Both the position numbers and the translations under genes were made by a program. Of a DNA stretch of 64,000 bases, positions 42,916 through 51,196 are shown piece by piece. Source of the DNA: Rhizobium sp. P38BS-XIX. GTDB taxonomy: Bacteria > Pseudomonadota > Alphaproteobacteria > Rhizobiales > Rhizobiaceae. The notes below the pieces were generated by a model. That model was not told the DNA's origin, searched no databases, and was given only the letters and a program-made list of their open reading frames with translations. Location of the stretch: positions 89,036-153,035 of the forward strand of contig NZ_JABAIJ010000014.1 of NCBI RefSeq assembly GCF_012641435.1, given 5' to 3'. The first letter of the stretch is position 1. Each line of letters begins with the position of its first letter.

Positions 42916-44271
42916 ATGGAAAAAACGCAGGCGTTGGATATCGCGGATTTTATTAGTGCCCAGGCGATCGGACGACGCCAGTGGCTTGTCATTGCACTAT
43001 GTGCGGCAGTCGCCGTCCTCGATGGCATGGACGTTCAATCGATCGGTTTGGCTGCGGCCGGCATCGGGGCTGACCTTCATATTGCGACATCCAGCTTCGG
43101 GGCGGTGTTCAGCGCAGCACTTGCCGGTTTGGCTCTCGGGGCTCTTTTTCTGGGGCCAATCGCGGATCGTATCGGTCGAAAGCAGGTCCTTTTGGGATCG
43201 ACATTCACCTTCGGCCTTTTCACGTTGGCGACAGCCACTTCGCAAACTTTCTCGCAGCTGCTCGCTTTCCGTTTTCTGGCCGGGGTCGGCCTGGGAGGCG
43301 CCATGCCGAGCTTCATTGCAATAGCAAGCGAATATGTGCCGGCCCGACATCGAGCCAGTATTGTAAGTCTCGTCTGGGTGGGCTTTCCGCTCGGTGGCGT
43401 CGTCGGCGGCCTTCTTGGCGGGCAGATCATACCGGCTTTTGGCTGGCATTCGATTTTCTGGGTCGGCGGTATCTTACCGATCGCCTTTGTATTCGTCCTG
43501 GCTGCGTTGATGCCGGAATCGCTCGCATGGCTTGTCCACAATCAAGGTCGATCGGATAAGATCGCCTCGACATTGACCTGGATGTTCCCGGGCCACGATT
43601 TCAAGGGCACCCGCAGCTATGAATATTCAGGCGTGGAAAGCCATTCGAAAAGCGTTGCGGAGCTTTTCAACAACGGACGCGCAGGTGGGACGCTTCTGCT
43701 CTGGGTCGCATTTTTCTTTGTCTTCATGATCCTGGTCGTCAATTCGTCCTGGACACCGCTGCTGCTGAAGTCGCTGGATATTTCCGTACAGCAATCGTCT
43801 CTCGCAATGGCGGCTTATAACTTCGGATCGATCGTCGGCTCTGCGGCCGCCGGCTATCTCATGGCGCGCTATCATATCAAAAGCGTGCTGTTTATAAGCA
43901 TTGTTGCCGGCGCGATTGCATATGCCGTCGTTGGCTGGACAGCTCCGGCGCTTGCCGGCATCTTTGCCGGGGAAGCCCTGTTCGGGCTCTTGATGGGATG
44001 CGGCAGCGCAGGTCTCATCGGCTTGGGGGCGGTCTTTTATCCAAGTGCCGTTCGCTCCACAGGTGTCGGCTGGGCGACCGCCGCGGGTCGTATCGGGTCT
44101 TTCTGTGGCCCGCTGCTAATCGGCGCACTGCTCAGTCACGGTCTGTCGCCGTCGACCATTTTCACCCTTCTGGCTCTCGGTGCAGGCATCAGCGCGGTTG
44201 CATGCCTGATCCTGCGCTTCCCCGGATATGGCGACGAGGGACAAAAACAGAAGCCGGCGCTCGCGGGTTGA
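42916..44271 (+). CDS. MFS transporter, AAHS-like acid symporter
   Basis: The 451-aa protein has 12 hydrophobic helices and the DGMD motif in helix 1 (AVAVLDGMDVQSIGLAAAG), the MFS loop GPIADRIGRKQVLLG, and MPESLAWLVHN in the central loop. These are typical of aromatic or other organic-acid:H+ symporters. It follows the MarR gene, and the divergent aldolase-like gene suggests a hydroxy-acid or phenolic acid cargo. The cargo is not identifiable from sequence alone. Confidence 0.9.
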   Translation: MEKTQALDIADFISAQAIGRRQWLVIALCAAVAVLDGMDVQSIGLAAAGIGADLHIATSSFGAVFSAALAGLALGALFLGPIADRIGRKQVLLGSTFTFGLFTLATATSQTFSQLLAFRFLAGVGLGGAMPSFIAIASEYVPARHRASIVSLVWVGFPLGGVVGGLLGGQIIPAFGWHSIFWVGGILPIAFVFVLAALMPESLAWLVHNQGRSDKIASTLTWMFPGHDFKGTRSYEYSGVESHSKSVAELFNNGRAGGTLLLWVAFFFVFMILVVNSSWTPLLLKSLDISVQQSSLAMAAYNFGSIVGSAAAGYLMARYHIKSVLFISIVAGAIAYAVVGWTAPALAGIFAGEALFGLLMGCGSAGLIGLGAVFYPSAVRSTGVGWATAAGRIGSFCGPLLIGALLSHGLSPSTIFTLLALGAGISAVACLILRFPGYGDEGQKQKPALAG

Positions 44272-44315
44272 GCCGTCGCTGTCCGTTCAGGTTGATTCAG
44301 CCACGCTTCATCATT

Positions 44316-44339
44316 GCCGGCCGCGTTTGCGCGGTCGGC
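44316..44339. terminator. Hairpin between convergent MFS and ROK genes
   Basis: GCCGGCCGCG (44316-44325) and CGCGGTCGGC (44330-44339) pair over 10 bases with one mismatch around a 4-base loop. It lies between convergent stops at 44271 and 44369. There is no T run. Confidence 0.45.
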
Positions 44340-44368
44340 GATTAACGTGGGATCTGGCAAAGGATGCC

Positions 44369-45619
44369 TCAGAGAGGAAAGTGAAGCAGGTCGGAAAGAA
44401 CGAGGCCAGCCGCGCCGCGAAGAGCCGCCACATCTTCATGATCGCCGAGCGCCAATTCGATCTCGCCTCCAGGCCGCCAGGGCACGAGTTCATGCAGGTG
44501 CTTGGCGATCGCGGTCACCAATCGCTCGCCGCCACCCACGACATCGCCGTGCAGGATGATGAAGTTCGGTGCCATTGTCTGCTGAAGATTGGCAATTCCA
44601 ACCGCGATGTTGTGGGCGTAACGATCAAGCAGCTGGCCAGCCGCAGCGACGTCCTGAGCAGCCAGTGCGCCAAGCTGCGCCGCCGTCATGGTTTCGGCGC
44701 CCGGAAGTTCAATATTGCCGGCTTCCTCGCGAAGCCAGCCGAGCGTTGCAATCGTTTCCCAGCAGCCGATCCGGCCGCACTTGCACCGGCGCCCGCCAAG
44801 CTGGACGAAGGTATGGCCGAGCTCGCCCCCTGCGCCGCCCGGTCCGCGGAAGAGGTGACCGTCGAGGAACAACGCCCCACCCAGGACGTCACCGGTATAA
44901 ACGACAGCGAAGTTGCGCCGGCCGCGGCCAAGCCCGAACCAGCGGTCGCCGACGAGCAGCGCCCGGGGGTGGTGGTCGATCGACGTCGGGAGGCCAAAGC
45001 GGCTCTCGAGTTCGACACCGAGCGGAAATCCATCCAGCAACGGCGCAAGATTGACGGCGACAATCGCGCGTTTGTCGGTGTCGATCATGCCGACTGCCGC
45101 AACCCCGATGCCGATCGCCGGACGAGCCGCCGAGGCCAGCGTTTTGCCGACGCAATCCGCAATGACGTCCATCAGCACGCGTACATCGCTTGTCCCGGCG
45201 GGAAAAGCCGCTTCGGATTCGGCGGAGATTTCGCCATTCAGCGATACCAGGCACGAGCGCACGCTGTCATGCATGAGAAGGACCGCACAGATCGGCTGTG
45301 CATCTTCGGAAAACCATAACGGCCGGGCCGGTTTGCCCCCGCTTTCGTTCGCCGGGATCGCATCGCCTTCAACCAGCACCTTCTGGTCCACCATCGGCTG
45401 GATGATGCCTGAAATCGTTGCCCGGTTGACGCCCGTATATCGCGCGAGGTCGGCGCGGCTCGTCGGGCCGAGATCGAACAGCGCCTGCAGGATCCGGCCG
45501 CGATTGGCAGAGCCGACGGAAGAAGAGGAGATGAGACCATGGCGAGGCCGATTGTTCCGGCTGACGTCATCGGTCCAGCCACCGCCTGCGCGTCTATTGT
45601 CGTCGGAAAAGCTCGTCAT
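44369..45619 (-). CDS. ROK-family transcriptional regulator (NagC/XylR type)
   Basis: The 416-aa protein has an N-terminal winged helix (NRGRILQALFDLGPTSRADL, YTGVNRATISGIIQPMVDQ) joined to a ROK sugar-kinase-like domain. The domain has the family zinc site (ELGHTFVQLGG then CKCGRIGCWET). Two loops, IGIGVAAVGMID and VVYTGDVLGGALFLDG, would hold the nucleotide or sugar. Such proteins are sugar-responsive repressors. It faces a Gfo/Idh/MocA dehydrogenase, SDR and binding-protein set across a palindrome at 45748-45762, which are its likely targets. Confidence 0.92.
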   Translation of the reverse strand: MTSFSDDNRRAGGGWTDDVSRNNRPRHGLISSSSVGSANRGRILQALFDLGPTSRADLARYTGVNRATISGIIQPMVDQKVLVEGDAIPANESGGKPARPLWFSEDAQPICAVLLMHDSVRSCLVSLNGEISAESEAAFPAGTSDVRVLMDVIADCVGKTLASAARPAIGIGVAAVGMIDTDKRAIVAVNLAPLLDGFPLGVELESRFGLPTSIDHHPRALLVGDRWFGLGRGRRNFAVVYTGDVLGGALFLDGHLFRGPGGAGGELGHTFVQLGGRRCKCGRIGCWETIATLGWLREEAGNIELPGAETMTAAQLGALAAQDVAAAGQLLDRYAHNIAVGIANLQQTMAPNFIILHGDVVGGGERLVTAIAKHLHELVPWRPGGEIELALGDHEDVAALRGAAGLVLSDLLHFPL

Positions 45620-45747
45620 TCACCCGCCAGTCTCTCGGCTGCTCGATACAGCCGCCTCGAATATCACTGATACCACTTGGCGAAAGCTTGTCGCCAGACC
45701 TCAGAGCCATCTCATCCATAAAATGGCGTTGACTCTTATTAAAGTAT

Positions 45748-45762
45748 GTGTGAGCCTCATAC
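45748..45762. promoter_or_regulatory. Candidate ROK operator
   Basis: GTGTGAG-C-CTCATAC is a 15-base palindrome with one arm mismatch. It lies 53 bases before the Gfo/Idh/MocA gene and about 130 from the ROK gene start. A TATTAAAGTATG stretch next to it gives the AT-rich flank often seen at NagC-like sites. Confidence 0.45.
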
Positions 45763-45814
45763 AAACTAAAAGATGGCCAATCTCGGGGATGGCCGATACC
45801 AAGAGGGTGGATGA

Positions 45815-46837
45815 ATGAAGACGATGAAGGTCGGTGTTGTCGGTGGCGGGCTTTGGGGCGCCAATCATGCGCGCGTGTTCGATGCCTTGCCACAAACGGA
45901 GTTGGTGTCCGTCTGCGATATTTCGCCCGAACGCGCGGCCGCGCTGAGAGCGCAGACAAAGGGAGCGAAAGCTTATACCGACTACCTTGATCTCGTCGGC
46001 GATCCCTCGATCGATGCGATCTCCGTTGCAACGCCGGATTTCACGCATGCGCCGATCATTCTTGCCGCATTGCAGGCCGGCAAACATGTGCTCAGCGAAA
46101 AGCCGCTGGCGACCTCGCTGGAAGAAACCGAAACGATCGCCAAGGCCGCCGCCGCATCCAGCGGCAAGCTGATGGTGGATTTCCACAATCGCGTCAATCC
46201 GGCGATCGTTCAGGTGCGCGACGCTGTCGCGAACGGCGAGATCGGCCAGACGGTGCATGGGTTTTCACGACTGAGCAACACCACTTTCGTGCCGCTGCAG
46301 ATGCTGAGTTGGGCGGCGGAGTCCTCCGCGCTCTGGTTCCTCGGCAGTCATGTCATCGATACGCTGCGTTTCGTGCTTGCAGATGAAGTCTCGCGCGTCT
46401 TTTCCGTCTCGCGCAAAGGTGTGCTTGCGGGCCAAGGCGTGGCGACGGACGATGTGCATCTGTCCACCATCGAATTTTCCAAAGGCGCGGTCATCGTCAT
46501 GGAAAACAGCTGGATCCTGTCTCCCGGCAATCCAACCGTCTTTGACTTCAAGCTGGAGCTGGTCGGCAGCAAGGGGCAAGTCCGCGCCGATACGTCGCAT
46601 AATGGTGCGGTCAGCAAGACGACCGAGCAGGGGCTTCGTTACTCCGACCTTCTCGGCGTGACGCCGACCGGCGGCTCGCGCATCGGGGGCTTTGTGCTCG
46701 AGGCGATCGCCCGTTTCGTCGACAGCGTTCTTGACGATGCACCGCTGCTCGCGACCGCCGAGGATGGACTTGCCACCACGCGCGTGCTTGCCGCAATCGA
46801 GCGCTCGGCAGCGTCGGGTCAGCCGGTCAATCTATAA
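45815..46837 (+). CDS. Gfo/Idh/MocA-family oxidoreductase
   Basis: The 340-aa protein has an N-terminal Rossmann fold (VGVVGGGLWGANHARVF) and the family catalytic-lysine motif SEKPLATSLEET. The C-terminal substrate domain has GAVIVMENSWILSPGNP and later RIGGFVLEAIARF. It would oxidise or reduce a sugar, cyclitol or amino-sugar with NAD(P). An SDR gene follows 66 bases downstream and then a sugar-binding protein gene. All are on one strand and face the ROK gene. Confidence 0.92.
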   Translation: MKTMKVGVVGGGLWGANHARVFDALPQTELVSVCDISPERAAALRAQTKGAKAYTDYLDLVGDPSIDAISVATPDFTHAPIILAALQAGKHVLSEKPLATSLEETETIAKAAAASSGKLMVDFHNRVNPAIVQVRDAVANGEIGQTVHGFSRLSNTTFVPLQMLSWAAESSALWFLGSHVIDTLRFVLADEVSRVFSVSRKGVLAGQGVATDDVHLSTIEFSKGAVIVMENSWILSPGNPTVFDFKLELVGSKGQVRADTSHNGAVSKTTEQGLRYSDLLGVTPTGGSRIGGFVLEAIARFVDSVLDDAPLLATAEDGLATTRVLAAIERSAASGQPVNL

Positions 46838-46903
46838 GGCTTCGTCTGCAGGCCGCAGAAATACCGACGACGAAAAACGCAGGGGATATGGAGAGGGATT
46901 CAC

Positions 46904-47686
46904 ATGGGTTTTCAAGATTGGTTCAGCCTGGAGGGCAAGCGCGCCCTGATAACAGGAGCGAGCAGGGGGCTTGGGCGTTCGATGGCATTGGCGCTTGCCG
47001 AAGCCGGCGCCGATATCGTCATCACCGGCCGGACGCAAAATACGCTGGATCAAACCGCTGACGAAATCCGCGCATTGGGTCGGAACGTGTGGACCGTGAA
47101 AGCGGACATGGGCAAGCCGGAGGAGTGCGAGAGTGCGTGTCAGGACGTTGTTGCAAGGCTTGGGCCTGTCGACATCCTGGTCAACAATCTCGGCAATCGC
47201 GAAATCAACGTTTCCATCGAGAAAGAGACGCTGGCCGACTGGCGGCAGATGATCGATCTCAATCTGACGAGCTGCTTCCTCGGCACCAAGATCATCGGCG
47301 GCGCGATGCTCGAGCGCGGCAAGGGCGGCCGCATCATCAACATCGCTTCGATCAGCGCCTTGATCGCCAATCGGGGCATCGGCGGCCGCGACTATGAGAC
47401 GGGAAAGGCCGCCGTCCTGCATTTCACGCGATGCGCAGCGGCGGACTGGGCGCCGCATGGCATCACCGTGAATGCGATCTGCCCCGGTCTTTTCATGACC
47501 GACATCAATCGGGAATGGAATGAGAAGCATCCCGAGGTCATCGATGCCTTCGTTCAGAACGTGCCGATGGGCCGCCCCGGCGAGCCGCATGAAATCGGCC
47601 CGCTGGCGGTTTTCCTGGCAAGTCCGGCTGCTGCCTATGTCACCGGCGCCGCCTACACGATCGACGGAGGATACACGCTCTGGTGA
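46904..47686 (+). CDS. Short-chain dehydrogenase/reductase (SDR)
   Basis: The 260-aa classical SDR has TGASRGLGRSM for cofactor binding, VNNLGNREIN in place of the usual NNAG, and the catalytic Ser (NIASIS) and YxxxK (DYETGKA). It ends GAAYTIDGGYTLW as in gluconate 5-dehydrogenase-like enzymes. It lies between the Gfo/Idh/MocA gene and the binding-protein gene, so it probably takes part in oxidising the same carbohydrate. Confidence 0.92.
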   Translation: MGFQDWFSLEGKRALITGASRGLGRSMALALAEAGADIVITGRTQNTLDQTADEIRALGRNVWTVKADMGKPEECESACQDVVARLGPVDILVNNLGNREINVSIEKETLADWRQMIDLNLTSCFLGTKIIGGAMLERGKGGRIINIASISALIANRGIGGRDYETGKAAVLHFTRCAAADWAPHGITVNAICPGLFMTDINREWNEKHPEVIDAFVQNVPMGRPGEPHEIGPLAVFLASPAAAYVTGAAYTIDGGYTLW

Positions 47687-47798
47687 GGAGGCCGGAGCGC
47701 ATTTGGAGGTTCTGTGCCGCAATCCCGCTCCGGGGGGCTGCACGGGAAGCATGCATGTAACAATCCGGGCCATAACGGCTATAAGGAGGGGGAATATC

Positions 47799-49058
47799 AT
47801 GACACGCATGACTTTGAGAGCTCTCATTTTAACAGCGGGACTTGTCTGTGGCGGCGGTGCAGCCTTTGCAGAAGATGTGACGCTGACGATCGAGAGCTGG
47901 CGAAACGACGATCTATCCATCTGGCAGCAGAAGATTATCCCTGCTTTCGAAGCGAAGAATCCGGGTATCAAGGTGGTGTTCGCGCCCACCGCTCCGACAG
48001 AATATAATGCCGCGCTCAATGCCAAGCTCGCGGCAGGTTCGGCCGGTGATCTGATTACATGCCGCCCGTTCGACGCGGCGCTCGAACTCTACAATCAGAA
48101 GCGGCTTGCCGATCTGACCAGCCTGCCGGGCATGGAGAATTTCTCGACGGTGGCAAAGTCGGCCTGGTCCACGGACGACGGCAAATCGACCTTCTGCGTG
48201 CCGATGGCATCCGTCATCGCCGGTTTCATCTACAATATGGATGCGTTCCAGAAGCTTGGTCTGACCGTTCCGAAGACCGAGGCCGAGTTCTTTGCGGTGC
48301 TCGACAAGATCAAGGCGGACGGCACCTATATTCCGCTGTCGCTCGGCACCAAGGATCTCTGGGAAGCCGCGACGATGGGCTACCAGAGCATCGGTCCGAC
48401 CTACTGGAAGGGCGAGGAGGGCCGACTTGCCCTGATCAAGGGCGAGCAGAAGCTGACCGATCGCGCATGGGTCGAGCCTTTCGAGGTGTTGGCCAAGTGG
48501 AAGCCCTATCTCGGCGATGGTTTCGAAGCCCAGAGCTATTCCGATAGCCAGAATCTCTTCACGCTCGGTCGCGCCGCGATCTATGCAGGCGGTTCTTGGG
48601 AAGTCGCGCTCTTCAATTCGCAGGCTCAATTCAAGCTCGGCGCCTTCCCGCCGCCGGTGAAGAAAGCCGGCGATACCTGCTACATCTCGGATCACACCGA
48701 TATCGGCCTTGGCCTCAATGCGGCCAGCAAGCACGCGGAGCAGGCAAAGACCTTCCTGAGCTGGGTCGCATCTCCTGATTTCGCCAATATCTATGCCAAT
48801 GCATTGCCGGGTTTCTTCAGCCTCAATTCGACGCCCGTCAAGATGGACGACCAACTCGCCAACCAGTTCGTTTCGTGGCGGCAGACATGTAAGTCGACGA
48901 TCCGCTCGACCTATCAGATCCTGTCGCGCGGTACGCCCAATCTCGAAAACGAAACCTGGATCGAGTCCGCGAATGTCATCAACGGCACCGATACGCCGGA
49001 ACAGGCGGCCAAGAAGCTGCAAGCCGGTCTGGACAGCTGGTATAAGCAGACCAAGTAA
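47799..49058 (+). CDS. Sugar ABC transporter substrate-binding protein without adjacent permeases
   Basis: The ATG at 47799 has AAGGAGGGGG upstream and gives 419 aa with a signal peptide (MTRMTLRALILTAGLVCGGG AAFA). The mature protein matches family 1 carbohydrate-binding proteins (LTIESWRNDDLSIWQQKIIP, FEAKNPGIKVVFAPTAPTEY, LFTLGRAAIYAGGSWEVALF). It contains a few Cys residues, unusual for the family. A strong terminator follows at once and no permease or ATPase gene is adjacent, so it must either share a transporter encoded elsewhere or act as a sensor. It belongs to the ROK-facing set. Confidence 0.9.
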   Translation: MTRMTLRALILTAGLVCGGGAAFAEDVTLTIESWRNDDLSIWQQKIIPAFEAKNPGIKVVFAPTAPTEYNAALNAKLAAGSAGDLITCRPFDAALELYNQKRLADLTSLPGMENFSTVAKSAWSTDDGKSTFCVPMASVIAGFIYNMDAFQKLGLTVPKTEAEFFAVLDKIKADGTYIPLSLGTKDLWEAATMGYQSIGPTYWKGEEGRLALIKGEQKLTDRAWVEPFEVLAKWKPYLGDGFEAQSYSDSQNLFTLGRAAIYAGGSWEVALFNSQAQFKLGAFPPPVKKAGDTCYISDHTDIGLGLNAASKHAEQAKTFLSWVASPDFANIYANALPGFFSLNSTPVKMDDQLANQFVSWRQTCKSTIRSTYQILSRGTPNLENETWIESANVINGTDTPEQAAKKLQAGLDSWYKQTK

Positions 49059-49078
49059 TTTCTCCCGGGCCTGAGCCT

Positions 49079-49109
49079 TGCCCCGTGTCCTGCTCGCAGG
49101 CACGGGGCA
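49079..49109 (+). terminator. Rho-independent terminator after the binding-protein gene
   Basis: TGCCCCGTG (49079-49087) and CACGGGGCA (49101-49109) form a perfect 9-bp stem, and TTTTTC follows. It ends the rightward transcript and confirms that no permease genes follow in the operon. Confidence 0.85.
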
Positions 49110-49177
49110 TTTTTCATTCGACCTGGAACTGCTTTCATCAGGGGGTCGCAGTCGCCAAGTCTCTCGGGTCCAATCCT

Positions 49178-49266
49178 GCCTACGTCAGATGACGTAGGCC
49201 GAACCACATCGTAATTGCCACTTACATTGTTTGGGAGCATGCTGCTCGTCGAGTCTCGCAGACTCG
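49178..49266 (+). promoter_or_regulatory. Structured leader of the NCS1 transporter gene
   Basis: GCCTACGTC (49178-49186) and GACGTAGGC (49191-49199) form a 9-bp hairpin with a 4-base loop. CGAGTCT (49250-49256) and AGACTCG (49260-49266) form a 7-bp hairpin with a 3-base loop that stops right before the ribosome site GAAGAGGGG (49268-49276). The layout could be a leader-RNA switch controlling translation, or protein-binding palindromes. I do not recognise a known riboswitch class. Confidence 0.5.
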
Positions 49267-49285
49267 AAGAAGAGGGGATAAAAAA

Positions 49286-50740
49286 GTGACAATACAAAAT
49301 CCATCGCCTTCATTGTATAATGAAGACCTGGCGCCTGCCGAAGAGCGCAAGTGGGGCGCGTTCAGTATCTTCAATGTGTGGACTTCGGATGTTCACAGCC
49401 TTTGGGGATATTATCTTGCCGCAAGTCTTTTTTTGCTGTGCGGCAGCTTCATCAATTTCGTGATTGCGATCGGCATCGGTTCGCTGGTGATCTTCTGCCT
49501 CATGAGCCTTGTCGGCAATGCGGGCGTGAAGACGGGTGTTCCTTTTCCGGTCCTTGCCCGCGCCTCGTTCGGAACATTCGGCGCGAACGTTCCGGCCCTG
49601 GTGCGCGCTGTCGTCGCCTGCTTCTGGTATGGTGCGCAGACGGCCGCGGCCTCCGGCGCAATCGTCGCCCTGCTGATCCGCAACGACAGCATTCTCGCGT
49701 TCCATCAGAATAGCCATATGCTCGGCCATTCGACGCTCGAGGTCATCTGCTACGTGGTCGTCTGGGTGCTGCAGCTTATGATCATCCAGCGCGGCATGGA
49801 AACGGTGCGCAAGTTTCAGGATCTGGCCGGCCCAGCCGTCTGGGTCATGATGCTCTTGCTTGCGGTTTATCTCGTGGTCAAGGCCGGGACATTCTCTTTC
49901 GGCAGCGAGATCCCACGCGACGTATTGTTGGAAAAGACCAAGGACGCCGGTGTTCCGGGTGAACCCGGATCATTCCCGGCGCTTGCCGCGGTCGCCGCCA
50001 CATGGATCACCTATTTCGCCGCGCTTTACCTGAATTTCTGCGACTTCTCACGCTATGCGACGGATACAAAGACGCTACGCAAGGGCAATCTGTGGGGTCT
50101 TCCGATCAATCTCCTGGCGTTCTGCCTTGTTGCCGGCGTGACCACCACGGCCGCATTTACCGTCTATGGCGAAGTGCTTCTGCATCCTGAAGCGATCTCG
50201 GCGAAATTCGACAGCTGGTTCCTGGCGCTTTTGGCGGCATTGACCTTCGCGGTCGCAACGCTTGGCATCAACGTCGTCGCAAACTTCGTCTCGCCGGCTT
50301 TCGATTTCTCGAATGTCTTTCCCCGGCAGATCAGCTTCAAGCGTGGTGGCTACATCGCGGCATTGATCGCGCTGGTGCTCTATCCTTTTGCACCTTGGGA
50401 AACGGGCGCTGCGCATTTCGTCAACTTCATCGGTTCAAGCATGGGGCCGATATTCGGGATCATGATGGTCGACTATTATCTGATCCGGAAAGGCGAGCTG
50501 AACGTTGCCGCGCTTTATCAGGAGAATGGCGAATTCCGGTTCCAGGGCGGCTGGCATAGAAATGCCTTCATCGCCCTGGTGATCGGTGCACTCTTCTCGT
50601 CGGTGCTGCCGACCTTCACCTCGATCCTGCCGGAATGGTGGGGAACCTACGGCTGGTTCTTCGGCGTCGGTATCGGCGGGGCGGTCTACTATGTGTTGCG
50701 GGCAAGCACGCGCGGCTCTGCGGTGGGCGCTGCGACTTAA
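49286..50740 (+). CDS. NCS1-family nucleobase/hydantoin-type cation symporter
   Basis: The 484-aa protein starts with GTG at 49286 behind GAAGAGGGG; no ATG fits the N-terminus as well. It has about 12 hydrophobic helices and NCS1 features: N-terminal YNEDLAPAEERKWGAFSIFNVW, helix 1 WGYYLAASLFL, and KTGVPFPVLARASFGTFG. In the second half DFSRYATDTKTLRKGNLWGL and FDFSNVFPRQISFKRGGYI are visible. The family imports cytosine, uracil, allantoin, hydantoin or thiamine precursors with Na or H. The cargo here is not known. A structured leader precedes it. Confidence 0.92.
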   Translation: MTIQNPSPSLYNEDLAPAEERKWGAFSIFNVWTSDVHSLWGYYLAASLFLLCGSFINFVIAIGIGSLVIFCLMSLVGNAGVKTGVPFPVLARASFGTFGANVPALVRAVVACFWYGAQTAAASGAIVALLIRNDSILAFHQNSHMLGHSTLEVICYVVVWVLQLMIIQRGMETVRKFQDLAGPAVWVMMLLLAVYLVVKAGTFSFGSEIPRDVLLEKTKDAGVPGEPGSFPALAAVAATWITYFAALYLNFCDFSRYATDTKTLRKGNLWGLPINLLAFCLVAGVTTTAAFTVYGEVLLHPEAISAKFDSWFLALLAALTFAVATLGINVVANFVSPAFDFSNVFPRQISFKRGGYIAALIALVLYPFAPWETGAAHFVNFIGSSMGPIFGIMMVDYYLIRKGELNVAALYQENGEFRFQGGWHRNAFIALVIGALFSSVLPTFTSILPEWWGTYGWFFGVGIGGAVYYVLRASTRGSAVGAAT

Positions 50741-50748
50741 TTGAATTT

Positions 50749-50776
50749 GCTTCGGGTTCGGCAACGGCCCCGAAGC
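50749..50776 (+). terminator. Hairpin after the NCS1 gene
   Basis: GCTTCGGG (50749-50756) and CCCGAAGC (50769-50776) are perfect arms around a 12-base loop, 8 bases past the stop. AGTTGTTTG follows. It is a plausible terminator for the rightward transcript. Confidence 0.55.
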
Positions 50777-50808
50777 AGTTGTTTGAACCACCATAGATGT
50801 TTTGAAAA

Positions 50809-50835
50809 AGGATGGCGCTGATGCAGCGCCATCCT
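50809..50835 (-). terminator. Strong Rho-independent terminator of the 61-aa membrane protein gene
   Basis: AGGATGGCGCTG (50809-50820) and CAGCGCCATCCT (50824-50835) form a perfect 12-bp stem with a 3-base loop. On the minus strand the stem runs into TTTTTCAAAA. It lies 65 bases beyond the stop of the leftward small gene. Confidence 0.85.
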
Positions 50836-50900
50836 ATCGTTGTATTGAATTCGGGTCTCGCGCTTTGGGAAGCGTTACGCTTCAAGCGACCGTCGCCCTG

Positions 50901-51086
50901 TTAAACGGGGCCTGGTCCCGGGCCGAAGCCGTGCAGTCCGCCCAGCAGCCACAAGATCAGCAGAATGATCACGATAAGTCCAAGTACGCCGCCGATGCCC
51001 CTGCCGCCGTAGGAGCGATGCGCATAATATCCGCCGCCGCCGCCAAAGAGCACGATCAATATAATGATGATAAGTAACAAGCTCAT
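50901..51086 (-). CDS. Small glycine-rich membrane protein (61 aa), unknown function
   Basis: The ATG at 51086 has AGGAGAGA upstream. The product has two hydrophobic helices (MSLLLIIIILIVLFGGGGG and GVLGLIVIILLILWLLGG) joined by a short Gly/Tyr/Arg loop (YYAHRSYGGRGIG), and ends in GFGPGPGPV. Similar short Gly-rich membrane proteins are common in rhizobia, often annotated as hypothetical. A strong own terminator supports a real, independently transcribed gene. Function unknown. Confidence 0.75.
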   Translation of the reverse strand: MSLLLIIIILIVLFGGGGGYYAHRSYGGRGIGGVLGLIVIILLILWLLGGLHGFGPGPGPV

Positions 51087-51196
51087 ATGTCTCTCCTGGG
51101 ATGTGGTGAGACAATAACGATAGCTGGCTTTAATTGTTCCTGGTTGAGGCAATAGTCGCTACCTGAGGGCAGCGACACACGTCCATCGAGCCTTGC

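Noticed and set aside
47913..49103. 396-codon minus-strand frame over the sugar-binding protein gene
   Set aside because: The plus-strand gene has a signal peptide, ribosome site and terminator. The antisense frame has no recognisable domain.
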